Shown piece by piece: positions 14,921-23,235 of a DNA stretch of 35,266 nucleotides. Numbering within the stretch: position 1 is the stretch's first letter; each line of letters opens with the position of its first letter. This DNA comes from Myxococcales bacterium. GTDB lineage: Bacteria > Myxococcota > Polyangia > Polyangiales > Polyangiaceae. The stretch lies in the NCBI GenBank assembly GCA_020430865.1, contig JAGQIY010000339.1:1-35266 (forward strand), read 5' to 3'. The position numbers were made by a program, and so were the translations under genes. The notes beneath the pieces are model-generated. The model was not told the DNA's origin. It worked only from the letters and a program-made list of their open reading frames with translations, and did no database searches.

Positions 14921-15583
14921 CTAGATCCCCAGCTCGCGCCGCACGACCTGGCGAATTGCGTCGGCGGTCTCCTCGACTCCCCCATCGCCCGGCACGTGGA
15001 TCACGCGGTCGTCGGGGATCAGCGACTCCGCCTCGAGGTAGAGACCAGCGAGACGCGCCTGGATTTCCCGCTTCTCGAACAGCTCTTCGCTGCCTCCCCG
15101 GCGGCCTCGACGCTCCTCGGCGACCGCCGCCGAGACGTCGAGCACGATGGTCAGATCGGGGCGCATGGCGCGAGCGTTCAGCTCGCGAATCCACGGCACG
15201 ACCTCGGCGCCTCCTGGGGCCGTCGCCGACTGATAGGCGAGGCTCGAGAGGTCGTAGCGGTCGCTGATCACGATCGCGCCCTCCTGCAGGGCCGGCAAGA
15301 TCAACGAGTCCAGGTGGTCCAAGCGATCGGCGGCGAACAGCAGCGCCATGGTGGACCAAGCGAACGGCCGCACGGTGTCGCCGTCGGCGACCATCAAACG
15401 GCGCTGCAAGACCTGACGAATCAAGAAGCCGACCGGGCCGTTCGTCGGTTCACAGCTGGTGCGGACGTCATGACCATCTTTCCTCAGGGATTTGTATAGC
15501 AGCTTGGTGTGCGTGGTGCTGCCGCTGCCGTCGATGCCCTCGAGGACGATGAAACGCCCTGGCAGGTCGTGTGAAGAGCTCAA
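14921..15583 (-). CDS. tmk: Thymidylate (dTMP) kinase with altered P-loop
   Basis: The 220-residue enzyme should phosphorylate dTMP to dTDP for DNA synthesis. Family marks: [16 protein letters not shown] (14-29), EPTNGPVG for the substrate site, AADRLDHL, the DRY-type [24 protein letters not shown] and a LID region [21 protein letters not shown] trimmed to its arginines. Odd: the Walker A lysine is replaced, the loop reading G-I-D-G-S-G-S-T with Ser22 (codon AGC on the minus strand) where Lys is normal. Otherwise the protein is full length. The start is TTG 15583 with a good GGAGGA ribosome-binding site, overlapping the panC stop by 4 bases (TTGA). Confidence 0.9.
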   Translation of the reverse strand: MSSSHDLPGRFIVLEGIDGSGSTTHTKLLYKSLRKDGHDVRTSCEPTNGPVGFLIRQVLQRRLMVADGDTVRPFAWSTMALLFAADRLDHLDSLILPALQEGAIVISDRYDLSSLAYQSATAPGGAEVVPWIRELNARAMRPDLTIVLDVSAAVAEERRGRRGGSEELFEKREIQARLAGLYLEAESLIPDDRVIHVPGDGGVEETADAIRQVVRRELGI

Positions 15584-16461
15584 GCTTCCTCCGCGATGGG
15601 CGCCGGGTCTTCACCGAGCACCACGTTGTCGATCAAGCGAGTGTGCCCGCACCTGGCCGCAACGGCCAGCAGCGCGCGGTCGGGGCAGCTTTCCTTCGTG
15701 GAAAGCGTCGCGATGGTCTCCGCGTCGGCAAGCGTCACGTAGTCCTTCTCCAGTCCCGCTCCCCGCAGGCGCTCCTCGACCATGGCGACCAGCACGCCAA
15801 CGCTGCGCTCGCCCCGACGGTGAGCGCGCACGGCGCTGGACAGGCCGCGGGCGATACCGAGCGCCGATTCTCGCTGTTCCTCGCTCAGGTAGGCGTTGCG
15901 TGAGCTCAGGGCGAGTCCGTCGGCTTCTCGCACCGTGCGCTCACCCACCACCTGCACGGGCAGGAGCAGATCCCTGGTCATGCGCTCGATCACCTTGAGC
16001 TGTTGGTAGTCCTTGCGCCCGAACACTGCGGTGCATGGTCCGGCGACGGCAAACAGCTTGGTGACGATGGTGGTGACGCCCTCGAAGTGCGTCGGCCGCG
16101 ACTCACCGCACAGCGCCTCGGTCAGACCGCTGACTCGCACCCGCGTGCGCTCGCCGGGCGGGTACATGGCGGCGACGTCGGGCGCAAACACTAGGCTGGC
16201 GCCCGCGCTCTCGCACTTGGCCACGTCGCCGCTCAGATCCCGGGGGTAACGATCCAGATCCTCGTTCGCCCCGAACTGCGTCGGGTTGACGAAGATCGTG
16301 ACCGCCACCACGTCGGTCAGCTCCCGGGCGCGCTCCACGAGGCGCAGGTGGCCGCGGTGCAACGCGCCCATCGTGGGCACCAGGCCCAGGCGGCCCCCGC
16401 GCCGCACGTCATCGCATGCGGCGCGGAACTCCTCGAGCGCGTGAATGACGCGAACGCTCAT
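15580..16461 (-). CDS. panC: Pantothenate synthetase
   Basis: The 293-residue enzyme joins pantoate and beta-alanine with ATP to make pantothenate, the precursor of coenzyme A. It shows the nucleotidyltransferase signature [11 protein letters not shown] (28-38), the pantoate/beta-alanine site FVNPTQFG, the Y-P-R-D stretch, [19 protein letters not shown] and the KMSKS-equivalent [11 protein letters not shown]. Length is normal (about 280-300). The start ATG 16461 overlaps the panB stop by 4 bases, and its own stop overlaps tmk. The order panB-panC-tmk makes a coupled cytoplasmic biosynthetic operon; panD is not in the window. Confidence 0.96.
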   Translation of the reverse strand: MSVRVIHALEEFRAACDDVRRGGRLGLVPTMGALHRGHLRLVERARELTDVVAVTIFVNPTQFGANEDLDRYPRDLSGDVAKCESAGASLVFAPDVAAMYPPGERTRVRVSGLTEALCGESRPTHFEGVTTIVTKLFAVAGPCTAVFGRKDYQQLKVIERMTRDLLLPVQVVGERTVREADGLALSSRNAYLSEEQRESALGIARGLSSAVRAHRRGERSVGVLVAMVEERLRGAGLEKDYVTLADAETIATLSTKESCPDRALLAVAARCGHTRLIDNVVLGEDPAPIAEEA

Positions 16462-17354
16462 GACTCGTCACTCGCAGGGCCGTACACCGGCACCGCGTCG
16501 GGCACCGTCTTCAACGCGCCCGTCGGTTCGCCCAGCGTCCGCGGCTTCGCCATGCCGAAGCAATGCTCTTCCGCAGGGAATTGACCGTCACGAACCTGAC
16601 TGACGTAGGCCTGCGTGGCGCCGCGGATCTCTTTCCCCAACTCAGCGAAACGCTTGACGAATTTTGGCTTGATGTCTTCGAACATGCCGAGGAAGTCATA
16701 GCAGACCAGCACCTGCCCGTCGCAGTGTGGGCCTGCGCCGATGCCGATCGTGGGGATGTCGACGCTCTCGCTGATGCGGCGGCCAAGGTCCGCTGGCAGG
16801 CCCTCGAGCACGATCGCGTAGGCGCCCGCCTGTTCTACCGCCTTGGCGTCGTGGAGCACCCGACTCGCCGCGTCCTCGCCCTTGCCCTGGACTCGAAAGC
16901 CGCCCATCGCGTGGACGGACTGGGGCGTCAGCCCGACGTGTCCCATGACCGGTATCCCCGCGGAAACAATTCGCGCGATGGCTTCCGCTGCTACCTCGCC
17001 CCCTTCGAGCTTGACTGATTCGGCAGCGCCCTCCTTCATCAGCCGTCCCGCGGCCTCCAGGGCCTTCTCGCTGGACACCTGGAAGCTCATGAATGGCATG
17101 TCCAGCACCAGGTGCGCTCGCTGGATGCCGCGGGCGACGCTCCTCCCGTGGTAGCAGATCTCGTCCAGCGTCACGGGCAGCGTGTTGCCCATCCCCTGAA
17201 CCACCATCCCCAGGGAGTCGCCGACGAGCAGGACATCGGCACCTCCTTCATCGAGCAAGCGCGCGAACGTCGCGTCGTAAGCCGTGAGCATGGCGATCTT
17301 TGGACCCGATTGCTTCCGGCGCCGCAGCTCCGGAACGGTGACCTTCTGATTCAT
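16458..17354 (-). CDS. panB: 3-methyl-2-oxobutanoate hydroxymethyltransferase (ketopantoate hydroxymethyltransferase)
   Basis: The 298-residue enzyme transfers a hydroxymethyl group from methylene-tetrahydrofolate to 2-oxoisovalerate, giving ketopantoate. Seen are the barrel start [18 protein letters not shown], the Mg-binding [13 protein letters not shown] and DMPFMSF, the substrate lysine and glutamate in [14 protein letters not shown], the catalytic glutamate in VLEGLP, and [20 protein letters not shown] 17354 is chosen for the start [10 protein letters not shown] and an AGAGG ribosome-binding site about 7 bases before it. An open extension upstream is not homologous. It is the first gene of the panB-panC-tmk operon, 120 bases downstream of the response-regulator gene on the same strand. 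Confidence 0.96.
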   Translation of the reverse strand: MNQKVTVPELRRRKQSGPKIAMLTAYDATFARLLDEGGADVLLVGDSLGMVVQGMGNTLPVTLDEICYHGRSVARGIQRAHLVLDMPFMSFQVSSEKALEAAGRLMKEGAAESVKLEGGEVAAEAIARIVSAGIPVMGHVGLTPQSVHAMGGFRVQGKGEDAASRVLHDAKAVEQAGAYAIVLEGLPADLGRRISESVDIPTIGIGAGPHCDGQVLVCYDFLGMFEDIKPKFVKRFAELGKEIRGATQAYVSQVRDGQFPAEEHCFGMAKPRTLGEPTGALKTVPDAVPVYGPASDES

Positions 17355-17474
17355 GGCAGACCTCTGGGGTTCGTGGTTTGGATTCCAGCGCTTGGAGCGG
17401 GTGAACGTCTCCCTACGCTGGGTGGTCGCTACCCCAGACCGGCGGCGAGGCCAAGCTCGGCGAAGCAATGGCGC

Positions 17475-17927
17475 TCAGCCGTCCGAGCGCCGACGGGTGC
17501 CGGACGTATGCACTCCCAGCGCCGTGACGCCCGCACCGTTCACCGCCTCTGCGACCATCGGCTGGCGTGCTGCGCTGAGGTTCTCCAGCACCACGCGCAC
17601 CAGCTCGGACATTGGCGCCAGCTTGTCGACGACGGGTCCCATCGAGCGCGCATCCTTGCGCAGCTGGTCGTCGCGCGAGGCGGTGAAGAACACGCATGTC
17701 CTGGCGTTGCCCGCCGTCAGCAGTCGGCGCGCGAGCTCGACGCCAGAGCCATCGGGTAGGTCGATATCCATCACGACCACGTCGAACGCCGGGTGCTCGA
17801 GGATGGCGGCCTCGGCGCGCTGGATACTGCCCACGCGTACGACTTCGTGGCCGGTGCTCCGGCGCAACGCAATCGCGACCACCGTTGCCAGCGGCGGATA
17901 GTCTTCGACCACGAGCACTCGAGTCAC
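17475..17927 (-). CDS. Single-domain response regulator (CheY-like receiver)
   Basis: The 150-residue protein is a receiver domain: acidic pocket Glu8-Asp9 (RVLVVEDY), phospho-acceptor Asp54 (VVMDIDLPDGSG), conserved Thr82 (FFTAS) and Lys102 (VDKLAP). All residues needed for phosphorylation are present. The C-terminal 35 residues are Gly/Arg/Ser-rich and show no output domain, so it probably acts by protein contact, or as a phosphate relay for a kinase encoded elsewhere. The start is uncertain: GTG 17927 gives VTRVLVVEDY right at the domain boundary, but has no evident ribosome-binding site. An ORF extends further upstream without homology. The large VWA/ABC operon begins divergently 312 bases away. 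Confidence 0.75.
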   Translation of the reverse strand: MTRVLVVEDYPPLATVVAIALRRSTGHEVVRVGSIQRAEAAILEHPAFDVVVMDIDLPDGSGVELARRLLTAGNARTCVFFTASRDDQLRKDARSMGPVVDKLAPMSELVRVVLENLSAARQPMVAEAVNGAGVTALGVHTSGTRRRSDG

Positions 17928-18239
17928 CGAGTGAAGTCTAGCGAGCGATTGAGCCGACGACAGCTCCGATTCGCGCTGGTTCACCAGGTTTCGCCGCGGG
18001 CGCGGCGGTGGAAACGCGTTCCCCGGCGTCAAGACTCCAATAGCTGAACGGCACGGGGATCCCGCCTTGGGGCCGAGCCGCTTCCCGCATCGGACCCATG
18101 ACGAGAGCACGACCGGGGCTCGATGACCGGCTGGGGGCCGCGTCGAATGTGGCAAAGCCGCGCAACCCGGGTGCAAATTTCGGGGAATCCCGAGCTGAAC
18201 CCAGGGCTTTTATGGGCTGAACACGTAAGATAGGGCGAC
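17928..18239. other. Divergent intergenic region (response regulator versus MoxR/VWA operon)
   Basis: I see no gene in these 312 bases. Frames here are open only as a Pro/Arg-rich extension of the response regulator. The last 40 bases are AT-richer than the surroundings (18205-18232) and include TAAGAT (18226-18231), a possible -10, but with no clear -35. The heptamer GCTGAAC occurs three times (18043-18049, 18194-18200, 18216-18222). Confidence 0.5.
18194..18222 (+). promoter_or_regulatory. Paired direct repeats just upstream of the MoxR/VWA operon
   Basis: GCTGAAC at 18194-18200 and 18216-18222 are 22 bases apart, about two helical turns, and end 18 bases before the ATG at 18240. This is the geometry of a tandem regulator-binding site; a third copy lies at 18043-18049. 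The function is inference. Confidence 0.3.
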
Positions 18240-20075
18240 ATGGAGAATCAGGGCGGGAACGAGCCTACGCAGTTTCATGACCGCTTCGAGCGCTGGGCAG
18301 GCAAGGTGCGCCGACGCATGCTCTTCTCGCGGGCCCTGACGGGGCTCGCATATGGGCTGCTTGGAGGGGTGGTGGTCGCGGGAGGCGCCTGGTGGCTGCG
18401 CCAGAGCGTGCTGCGGCCCTGGGCGGCGGCGCTCGGCCTGGTCGGCGTCGTGGGCGCCGTGGCCTGGGCCACCCGCAAGCGCTGGTCGGATCGCGACGTG
18501 GCGCTGTTTCTCGACGCTCGCCTCACCTCCGACGAGGTGATCAGCACTGCCGTCGAGCTGCGGAGCGAAGCCGAACGCAACGACCCCGCGCGCGAGCTGG
18601 TGGTCAAACAAGCCGCGCGGAAACTTGCCAGCTCGGATCCCAGACTGGCGCGCCCCAGGTTGCTGATGAAGCGTCACGGCATCGCGCCGCTGGCAGCGCT
18701 CGCCATCCTCTATTTCAACTTCATTCAGCTACCTCCGGCACCTCCCTCACCCCCACCCCCTCCGGGAGCGGAGCTGGTGCAGGTCGACGAGCTCAAGGGC
18801 CTGGAGAAGATCATCCAACTCGAGAAGCTCGATGCGCGAGATGCGGAGCAGCGCAAGCGCCTCGACGCGATCGCGAAGGAAGCCAGGAAGCTACGCGAGG
18901 ACCTGAAGAACGGCCTCGAGAAGCGTGAGGCGCTGGCGCGCATCGCGAAGTTGCGAGACGAGATCGCCGCGGAGAAGATGGCGCATGGCGACGCCAAGAA
19001 CCGGGCTGGTCTGGAGGCAGCGCTCAACAAGCTCAAGCAGAACCAGAAGACCGAGGGCGCGGCGAAGGCGCTCGGCGAAGGCGACCTGACGCAGTTCGAC
19101 AAGGAGATGCAGAAGCTCGCCAACCAGGCGGAGCAGGCAGACCGCGACGCCGCGAAGAAGGCCTTGGAGGAGGCAGCCAAGGCCGCGCGCGAGAAGGGCG
19201 CCGAGGACGTCGCCAAGTCGCTCGAAGAGCAGAAGAAGCTGTTCGAGGAGCGAAGCAAGGGCGCGGAAGCCTTGCGCGAGCTCGGCAAGCAACTCGGCGA
19301 CAAGCTCCCTCCGGGAGCACAGAAGGACCTGCAGGAGTTCGGCGACACCGGCGATCCAGCAGCGCGCAAGCGCCTGGCGGATGCCCTGGGCGAGGCGCTC
19401 GAAGGCATGACCGATGCCGAGCGGAAACAGCTCGCGGAGAACCTGGGCAAGCAGCTGGAGCAGCAGGGCGGCGGCGCGATGAGCCCGGAACAGATGAAGG
19501 ACCTGGCGGAGTCGCTGAAGGATCCCGAAGCCCGCAAGAAGCTCGCGGAGGCGCTCAAGGAGCTAGGGCAACCCCCCGGCAGCGGGGACGCCCAGCGCGA
19601 ACAGGGCCTCGACGACGCCGAGCGCGGTGGAGGCGAGGCGCAGAAGGGCCTCGGGGCGCCCGCACCGGTGCCGGGAGGAAACCCCGGTGCGGGCAACGAG
19701 CCGGGCTCGAAGCCCGGCGCGGGAAGCGGCAAGCAGCCCGGAGCCGGCAAGGGCGCGGGGAAGAACCCAGGCAAGGGCAAGGGCAAGGGCGGTCCCGGGA
19801 GCGATCACGACGAAGGTGAGGGTGACCACGAGGGCAGCACGGATCGCGTCGAGGGTGGCGACCTGCGCTCCAAGGCCGGCACGAAATGGAACAAAGGCGG
19901 TGGCTTGCACGGCGCGACGCTGGGACGCTCGAGCTCGTCCGGCGCGGGTGAGACCGCGAACCAGAAGGGAAGCGGTGCGCTCGGCAAGGTTGCGCCACAG
20001 GAGATCGGAGGCGTCGAGCGCTCCGAGGTCCCGGAAGAATACCGGGAGCAAGTCGGACGTTACTTCGAGCCGTAG
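18240..20075 (+). CDS. Membrane-anchored coiled-coil protein (DUF4175-like), first gene of MoxR/VWA operon
   Basis: The 611-residue protein has two membrane helices near the N-terminus (about 32-54 and 61-78), a cytoplasmic or periplasmic helical stretch, a third helix (148-162) and a Pro run (PPAPPSPPPPP). A long, highly charged coiled coil follows (about 180-450) rich in Lys, Glu and Ala. Next is a Gly/Pro/Lys-rich spacer (about 470-530) with GKGKGKGG repeats, and a conserved-looking end VPEEYREQVGRYFEP. That C-terminal phrase and the layout match the DUF4175-like proteins found beside MoxR/DUF58/VWA genes in other bacteria, which argues for a structural partner of that complex. A weak AGGG ribosome-binding site precedes ATG 18240. 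The moxR gene starts 32 bases after its stop. Confidence 0.75.
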   Translation: MENQGGNEPTQFHDRFERWAGKVRRRMLFSRALTGLAYGLLGGVVVAGGAWWLRQSVLRPWAAALGLVGVVGAVAWATRKRWSDRDVALFLDARLTSDEVISTAVELRSEAERNDPARELVVKQAARKLASSDPRLARPRLLMKRHGIAPLAALAILYFNFIQLPPAPPSPPPPPGAELVQVDELKGLEKIIQLEKLDARDAEQRKRLDAIAKEARKLREDLKNGLEKREALARIAKLRDEIAAEKMAHGDAKNRAGLEAALNKLKQNQKTEGAAKALGEGDLTQFDKEMQKLANQAEQADRDAAKKALEEAAKAAREKGAEDVAKSLEEQKKLFEERSKGAEALRELGKQLGDKLPPGAQKDLQEFGDTGDPAARKRLADALGEALEGMTDAERKQLAENLGKQLEQQGGGAMSPEQMKDLAESLKDPEARKKLAEALKELGQPPGSGDAQREQGLDDAERGGGEAQKGLGAPAPVPGGNPGAGNEPGSKPGAGSGKQPGAGKGAGKNPGKGKGKGGPGSDHDEGEGDHEGSTDRVEGGDLRSKAGTKWNKGGGLHGATLGRSSSSGAGETANQKGSGALGKVAPQEIGGVERSEVPEEYREQVGRYFEP

Positions 20076-20107
20076 AAACCGCTCAACCCCTGCTACCGTC
20101 TGGAGCA

Positions 20108-21148
20108 ATGACCCAAGCAGAACCTACGGATCTGGAAGCTCGCCTGAGCTTTGCCAGGGACGCTTCTAGCCGCCTCCGCGACGCGATCGGAACCGTGATC
20201 GTCGGTCAGTCGGACGTGGTGGACCAAACCTTGTGGGGACTCATCGCCGGAGGTCACGTGCTGCTCGAGGGCGCGCCGGGTCTTGGTAAGACATTGCTGG
20301 TGCGGACGCTCGCTTCTTGCCTGGACCTGGGCTTCAGCCGCATCCAGTTCACGCCCGACCTGATGCCGAGCGACATCACTGGCACCAACGTGCTGGTGAC
20401 GGACCAGACGGGTGGCGTCACCGGTCGCTTCCAGCTGCACAAAGGTCCGATCTTCGGTCAGGTGATCCTCGCGGATGAGATCAACCGCGCCACACCCAAG
20501 ACACAGAGCGCGTTGCTCGAGGCGATGCAAGAACATGCCGTGACCATCGCCGGCACGCGCCACAAACTCGACGAGCCGTTCTTCGTCTTGGCCACGGAAA
20601 ACCCCCTGGAAATGGAGGGAACCTATCCGCTGCCGGAAGCGCAGCTCGATCGCTTCCTGCTCAAGGTGATGGTGCCGAACCCCAGCGAGGACGAGCTGAC
20701 CGGGATCCTCACCCGCACGACGGGGCACGCCATGAGCGCGCCGTCCCAGGTGCTCGGCTCAGCGGACGTGCTGAATCTGCGAGCGCTTTGCCGCGACGTC
20801 GCCGTGGCCGAGCCCGTGGTGCGCTACGCGGCACGATTGGTCGGCGCCAGCAGCCCCGAGAGCGCTGGAGCGCCGCCGATCGTTTCTCGTGCGGTCCGCT
20901 ACGGCGCCGGGGTGCGCGGGGGGCAGTCGCTGGTGCTCGCCGCCAAGGCAGTGGCGCTGCTCGAGGGACGTGCACACGTGGCCTTCGCCGACATCCAGCG
21001 TGTCGCGTTGCCCGTGCTGCGTCATCGCATCATCCGTTCCTTCGAGGGCGAGGCGGACGGGGTGACCACCGACGACGTGGTGCGTGAGCTGCTGAGCGCG
21101 GTGCCGTCGCGGCCCGAACCGGTTCAACAGGCGGTCGCGGCGCGGTGA
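20108..21148 (+). CDS. moxR: MoxR family AAA+ ATPase
   Basis: The 346-residue cytoplasmic AAA+ ATPase has Walker A GAPGLGKT (55-62), Walker B VILADEIN (119-126) with the MoxR hallmark LADEINRATPKTQSALLEAM trimmed after, and the sensor region ATENPLEMEGTYPLPEAQLD with its DRF. The C-terminal lid domain ends near 330. MoxR ATPases act as chaperones or remodelling engines for VWA-domain proteins encoded nearby, often aiding cofactor or complex assembly; the neighbours here (DUF58 and two VWA proteins) fit exactly. ATG 20108 follows a GGAG ribosome-binding site. It overlaps the next gene by 4 bases (GTGA). All catalytic residues are present. Confidence 0.95.
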   Translation: MTQAEPTDLEARLSFARDASSRLRDAIGTVIVGQSDVVDQTLWGLIAGGHVLLEGAPGLGKTLLVRTLASCLDLGFSRIQFTPDLMPSDITGTNVLVTDQTGGVTGRFQLHKGPIFGQVILADEINRATPKTQSALLEAMQEHAVTIAGTRHKLDEPFFVLATENPLEMEGTYPLPEAQLDRFLLKVMVPNPSEDELTGILTRTTGHAMSAPSQVLGSADVLNLRALCRDVAVAEPVVRYAARLVGASSPESAGAPPIVSRAVRYGAGVRGGQSLVLAAKAVALLEGRAHVAFADIQRVALPVLRHRIIRSFEGEADGVTTDDVVRELLSAVPSRPEPVQQAVAAR

Positions 21149-23235
21149 GTTCGTTTCCGCGTTGGATAGGCCGCGCGTTGCTGTGGCTCGCGGCGTGCCT
21201 GACGTGCCTGCTCGCCGCCCCCGGCGTGCTCGCGCAGGACGCTGGCGCGCCGCTGGCTTCGGCCCCTCCCCCGACCCTGATCATGACCGGGACGATGACG
21301 CTCGGCGATCGCACCCCGGCGGTGGAAGGTTGGTTCAGCGTGTCGGTCACGCTGGAGAACGTCACCGACGATCCCGTCGAGGGCGAGCTGGTATTGAAGA
21401 CCGAGGCGACCTACGCGAACCGCGAGTTCAAGGTGCGAGCGCCGATCTCCGTCGCTGCCAAGAGCCGCGTCAGCATCGAGCTGCCGACCCACGGCTTCAA
21501 CAGCGGCAGTCCGGAGATGACGCTGACCGCCTTCGCGGAGTCGGGGGTCATCCTGGCGCAGCTGGAGATCGGCTCCCCGTTGCCCCTGAACCCCCTGCTG
21601 ATCGACCTCGATCAACCGAGCCGCATTGCCCCGGGGATCCGCGGCAAGGGGATGTACGCCGAGGACAAGGCCTGGGGGGCCAGCTCGGGGGATCCGCTGG
21701 TTGCGGTCGGGACGCCTGCGATTTCCAAGGGCGAGCTACAACTTCCGACTCGCGCCGCGGGCTACGCGAGCGCCACGCTGGTCCTGGCCAGGAGCGAGAC
21801 CTTGGCGAAGCTCAGCGGAGCCCGTCTGACGGCGATCTCCGACTGGGTCTTGGGGGGAGGCGCGCTGGCGGTCGTGGTCACCCGCCCCGAGGACATGCGC
21901 GTCGGACCGCTGCCGCGCCTGGTGGGAGGCGAGCTCAGCAAAGGGGAAGCGCCGCGTGAGCTGCAGTTGACCACGCGCTTCAAGCTGCCGAGCGGAAGCA
22001 GCTACAGCTACGGCTCGCGAGCGGGCTTGCTGGAGAAACCCGCGACTCCGAGCCCCACCACGGTGCGAGAACTCGCGGTGTACTCGGGGGGTAACTTGCG
22101 GGCGAGCCCCTGGGGTAGCGCCGCGAGCTACGGCCTCGGCGAGGTGCACGTGCTGGCCTTCGACGCAACGCGATCGCCCGAGGTCGACGACGAGTGGGTG
22201 CAGCTGAAGGTACAGGACCTGATGCGCCATGCGTGGAATCGGCGGGATACTCAGGTGTTCCCCCATGCCATGCGCTCCCTGGACGAGCGCCGTGGCGACT
22301 CCATCCGGCGTCAGCTCGATCCCAACGAGGGTACCCGCTGGACCGTGGTGATCTCCGCGTTGCTGCTGCTCGCCTACTCGGTGGTCGCCGGCCCGGTGAA
22401 TTTTTTCCGCTCCGCAAAGGCGGGGAAGCCGCTGCGCGCTTTCACCCGTCTGCCGCTGTACGCGCTAGGCACCTCGGTGCTGATCATCCTGCTCGGGGTC
22501 GCGGCCAAGGGCGTCAGCGGGCGCGCGCGTCACCTCAGCCTGATCGAGGCCGGCGCGGGCATGACTCGCGCGCCGATCACACGCTTCCGCGGCTTCTACG
22601 ACTCCAGCACTCGCAGCCTGTCGGTCAACGGCTCCTCACGAGAGGCTGTGCTCGACCTCGCGGGCTATGACGCTTCGCAGGCCGAGCGGGAGCTGGTGGT
22701 TGAGCGAGATGGCGTGCGCATCGATGGCATCGAGGGCAAGCCTTGGCAGACCATCGTCGTGCGGGAGGACGACCTCACGGACATCGGAGGAGGACTGAGC
22801 GTGGTGCCGACCGCCAGCGGCGCCGATGTCACCAACCGCCTCGCGCGTGACCTGGTCGGGGTCGTCGTCAAGCTACCTGGACAGCCCGCCCGCTACTTCC
22901 CTCGCCTGGCCGATGGCGCCACGCTGCACTACGCGGATGGCGCCGCGCTGCCCCCACGAGTTGGAACGGGCTCGAGCGTCGCGGGCAAGCTGTCCTGGCA
23001 GAGCGAGCTGCGAAGCGAGTCGTTCCCAAAGCAAATGGCCAGGGACACCGACGGCGCGCCCGTCGCCTGGAAGGCCCTGGACGACAGCGTCCCTTCCCTC
23101 GACTGGTGGCCTGATGACGTCCCCGTCGTGCTGGCTCAGCTCGATGGCGGCGAGGGCAAGACCTCCGACTCTGGGCTCAAGCTCGAGTCGGATCGCGTGC
23201 TGATCCGCGTCCTTGGCTGGGGAGGCGCGCCATGA
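21145..23235 (+). CDS. Large membrane protein of unknown function, MoxR/VWA operon
   Basis: I do not recognise the family. The 696-residue protein has a signal peptide (about 8-31, ending VLAQDAG). An extracytoplasmic beta-rich region follows (about 32-395), starting with an Ig-like stretch (GWFSVSVTLENVTDDPVEG) typical of NEW3/CARDB-like domains. Two membrane helices come next (about 399-418 and 436-455), and then a second extracytoplasmic beta-rich part (about 456-696). A glutamine-amidotransferase-like Rossmann core, common in similar membrane proteins next to ABC-2 genes, may lie at about 150-370 (ISDWVLGGGALAVVV, VHVLAFDATRSPEV), but this is a tentative reading. It overlaps moxR and the ABC ATPase gene by 4 bases each, so it is probably the accessory subunit of that transporter. 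Confidence 0.7.
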   Translation: MSSFPRWIGRALLWLAACLTCLLAAPGVLAQDAGAPLASAPPPTLIMTGTMTLGDRTPAVEGWFSVSVTLENVTDDPVEGELVLKTEATYANREFKVRAPISVAAKSRVSIELPTHGFNSGSPEMTLTAFAESGVILAQLEIGSPLPLNPLLIDLDQPSRIAPGIRGKGMYAEDKAWGASSGDPLVAVGTPAISKGELQLPTRAAGYASATLVLARSETLAKLSGARLTAISDWVLGGGALAVVVTRPEDMRVGPLPRLVGGELSKGEAPRELQLTTRFKLPSGSSYSYGSRAGLLEKPATPSPTTVRELAVYSGGNLRASPWGSAASYGLGEVHVLAFDATRSPEVDDEWVQLKVQDLMRHAWNRRDTQVFPHAMRSLDERRGDSIRRQLDPNEGTRWTVVISALLLLAYSVVAGPVNFFRSAKAGKPLRAFTRLPLYALGTSVLIILLGVAAKGVSGRARHLSLIEAGAGMTRAPITRFRGFYDSSTRSLSVNGSSREAVLDLAGYDASQAERELVVERDGVRIDGIEGKPWQTIVVREDDLTDIGGGLSVVPTASGADVTNRLARDLVGVVVKLPGQPARYFPRLADGATLHYADGAALPPRVGTGSSVAGKLSWQSELRSESFPKQMARDTDGAPVAWKALDDSVPSLDWWPDDVPVVLAQLDGGEGKTSDSGLKLESDRVLIRVLGWGGAP

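Noticed and set aside
18130..18180. Sigma-54 promoter upstream of the VWA operon
   Set aside because: A TGGCA is present near 18151, but no TGCA/TTGC lies at the required 5-base spacing.
18725..19786. Minus-strand frame of about 350 codons inside the coiled-coil gene
   Set aside because: Its Ser/Phe/Pro-rich low-complexity translation is the mirror of a Lys/Glu/Ala coiled coil. There is no start signal and no homology.
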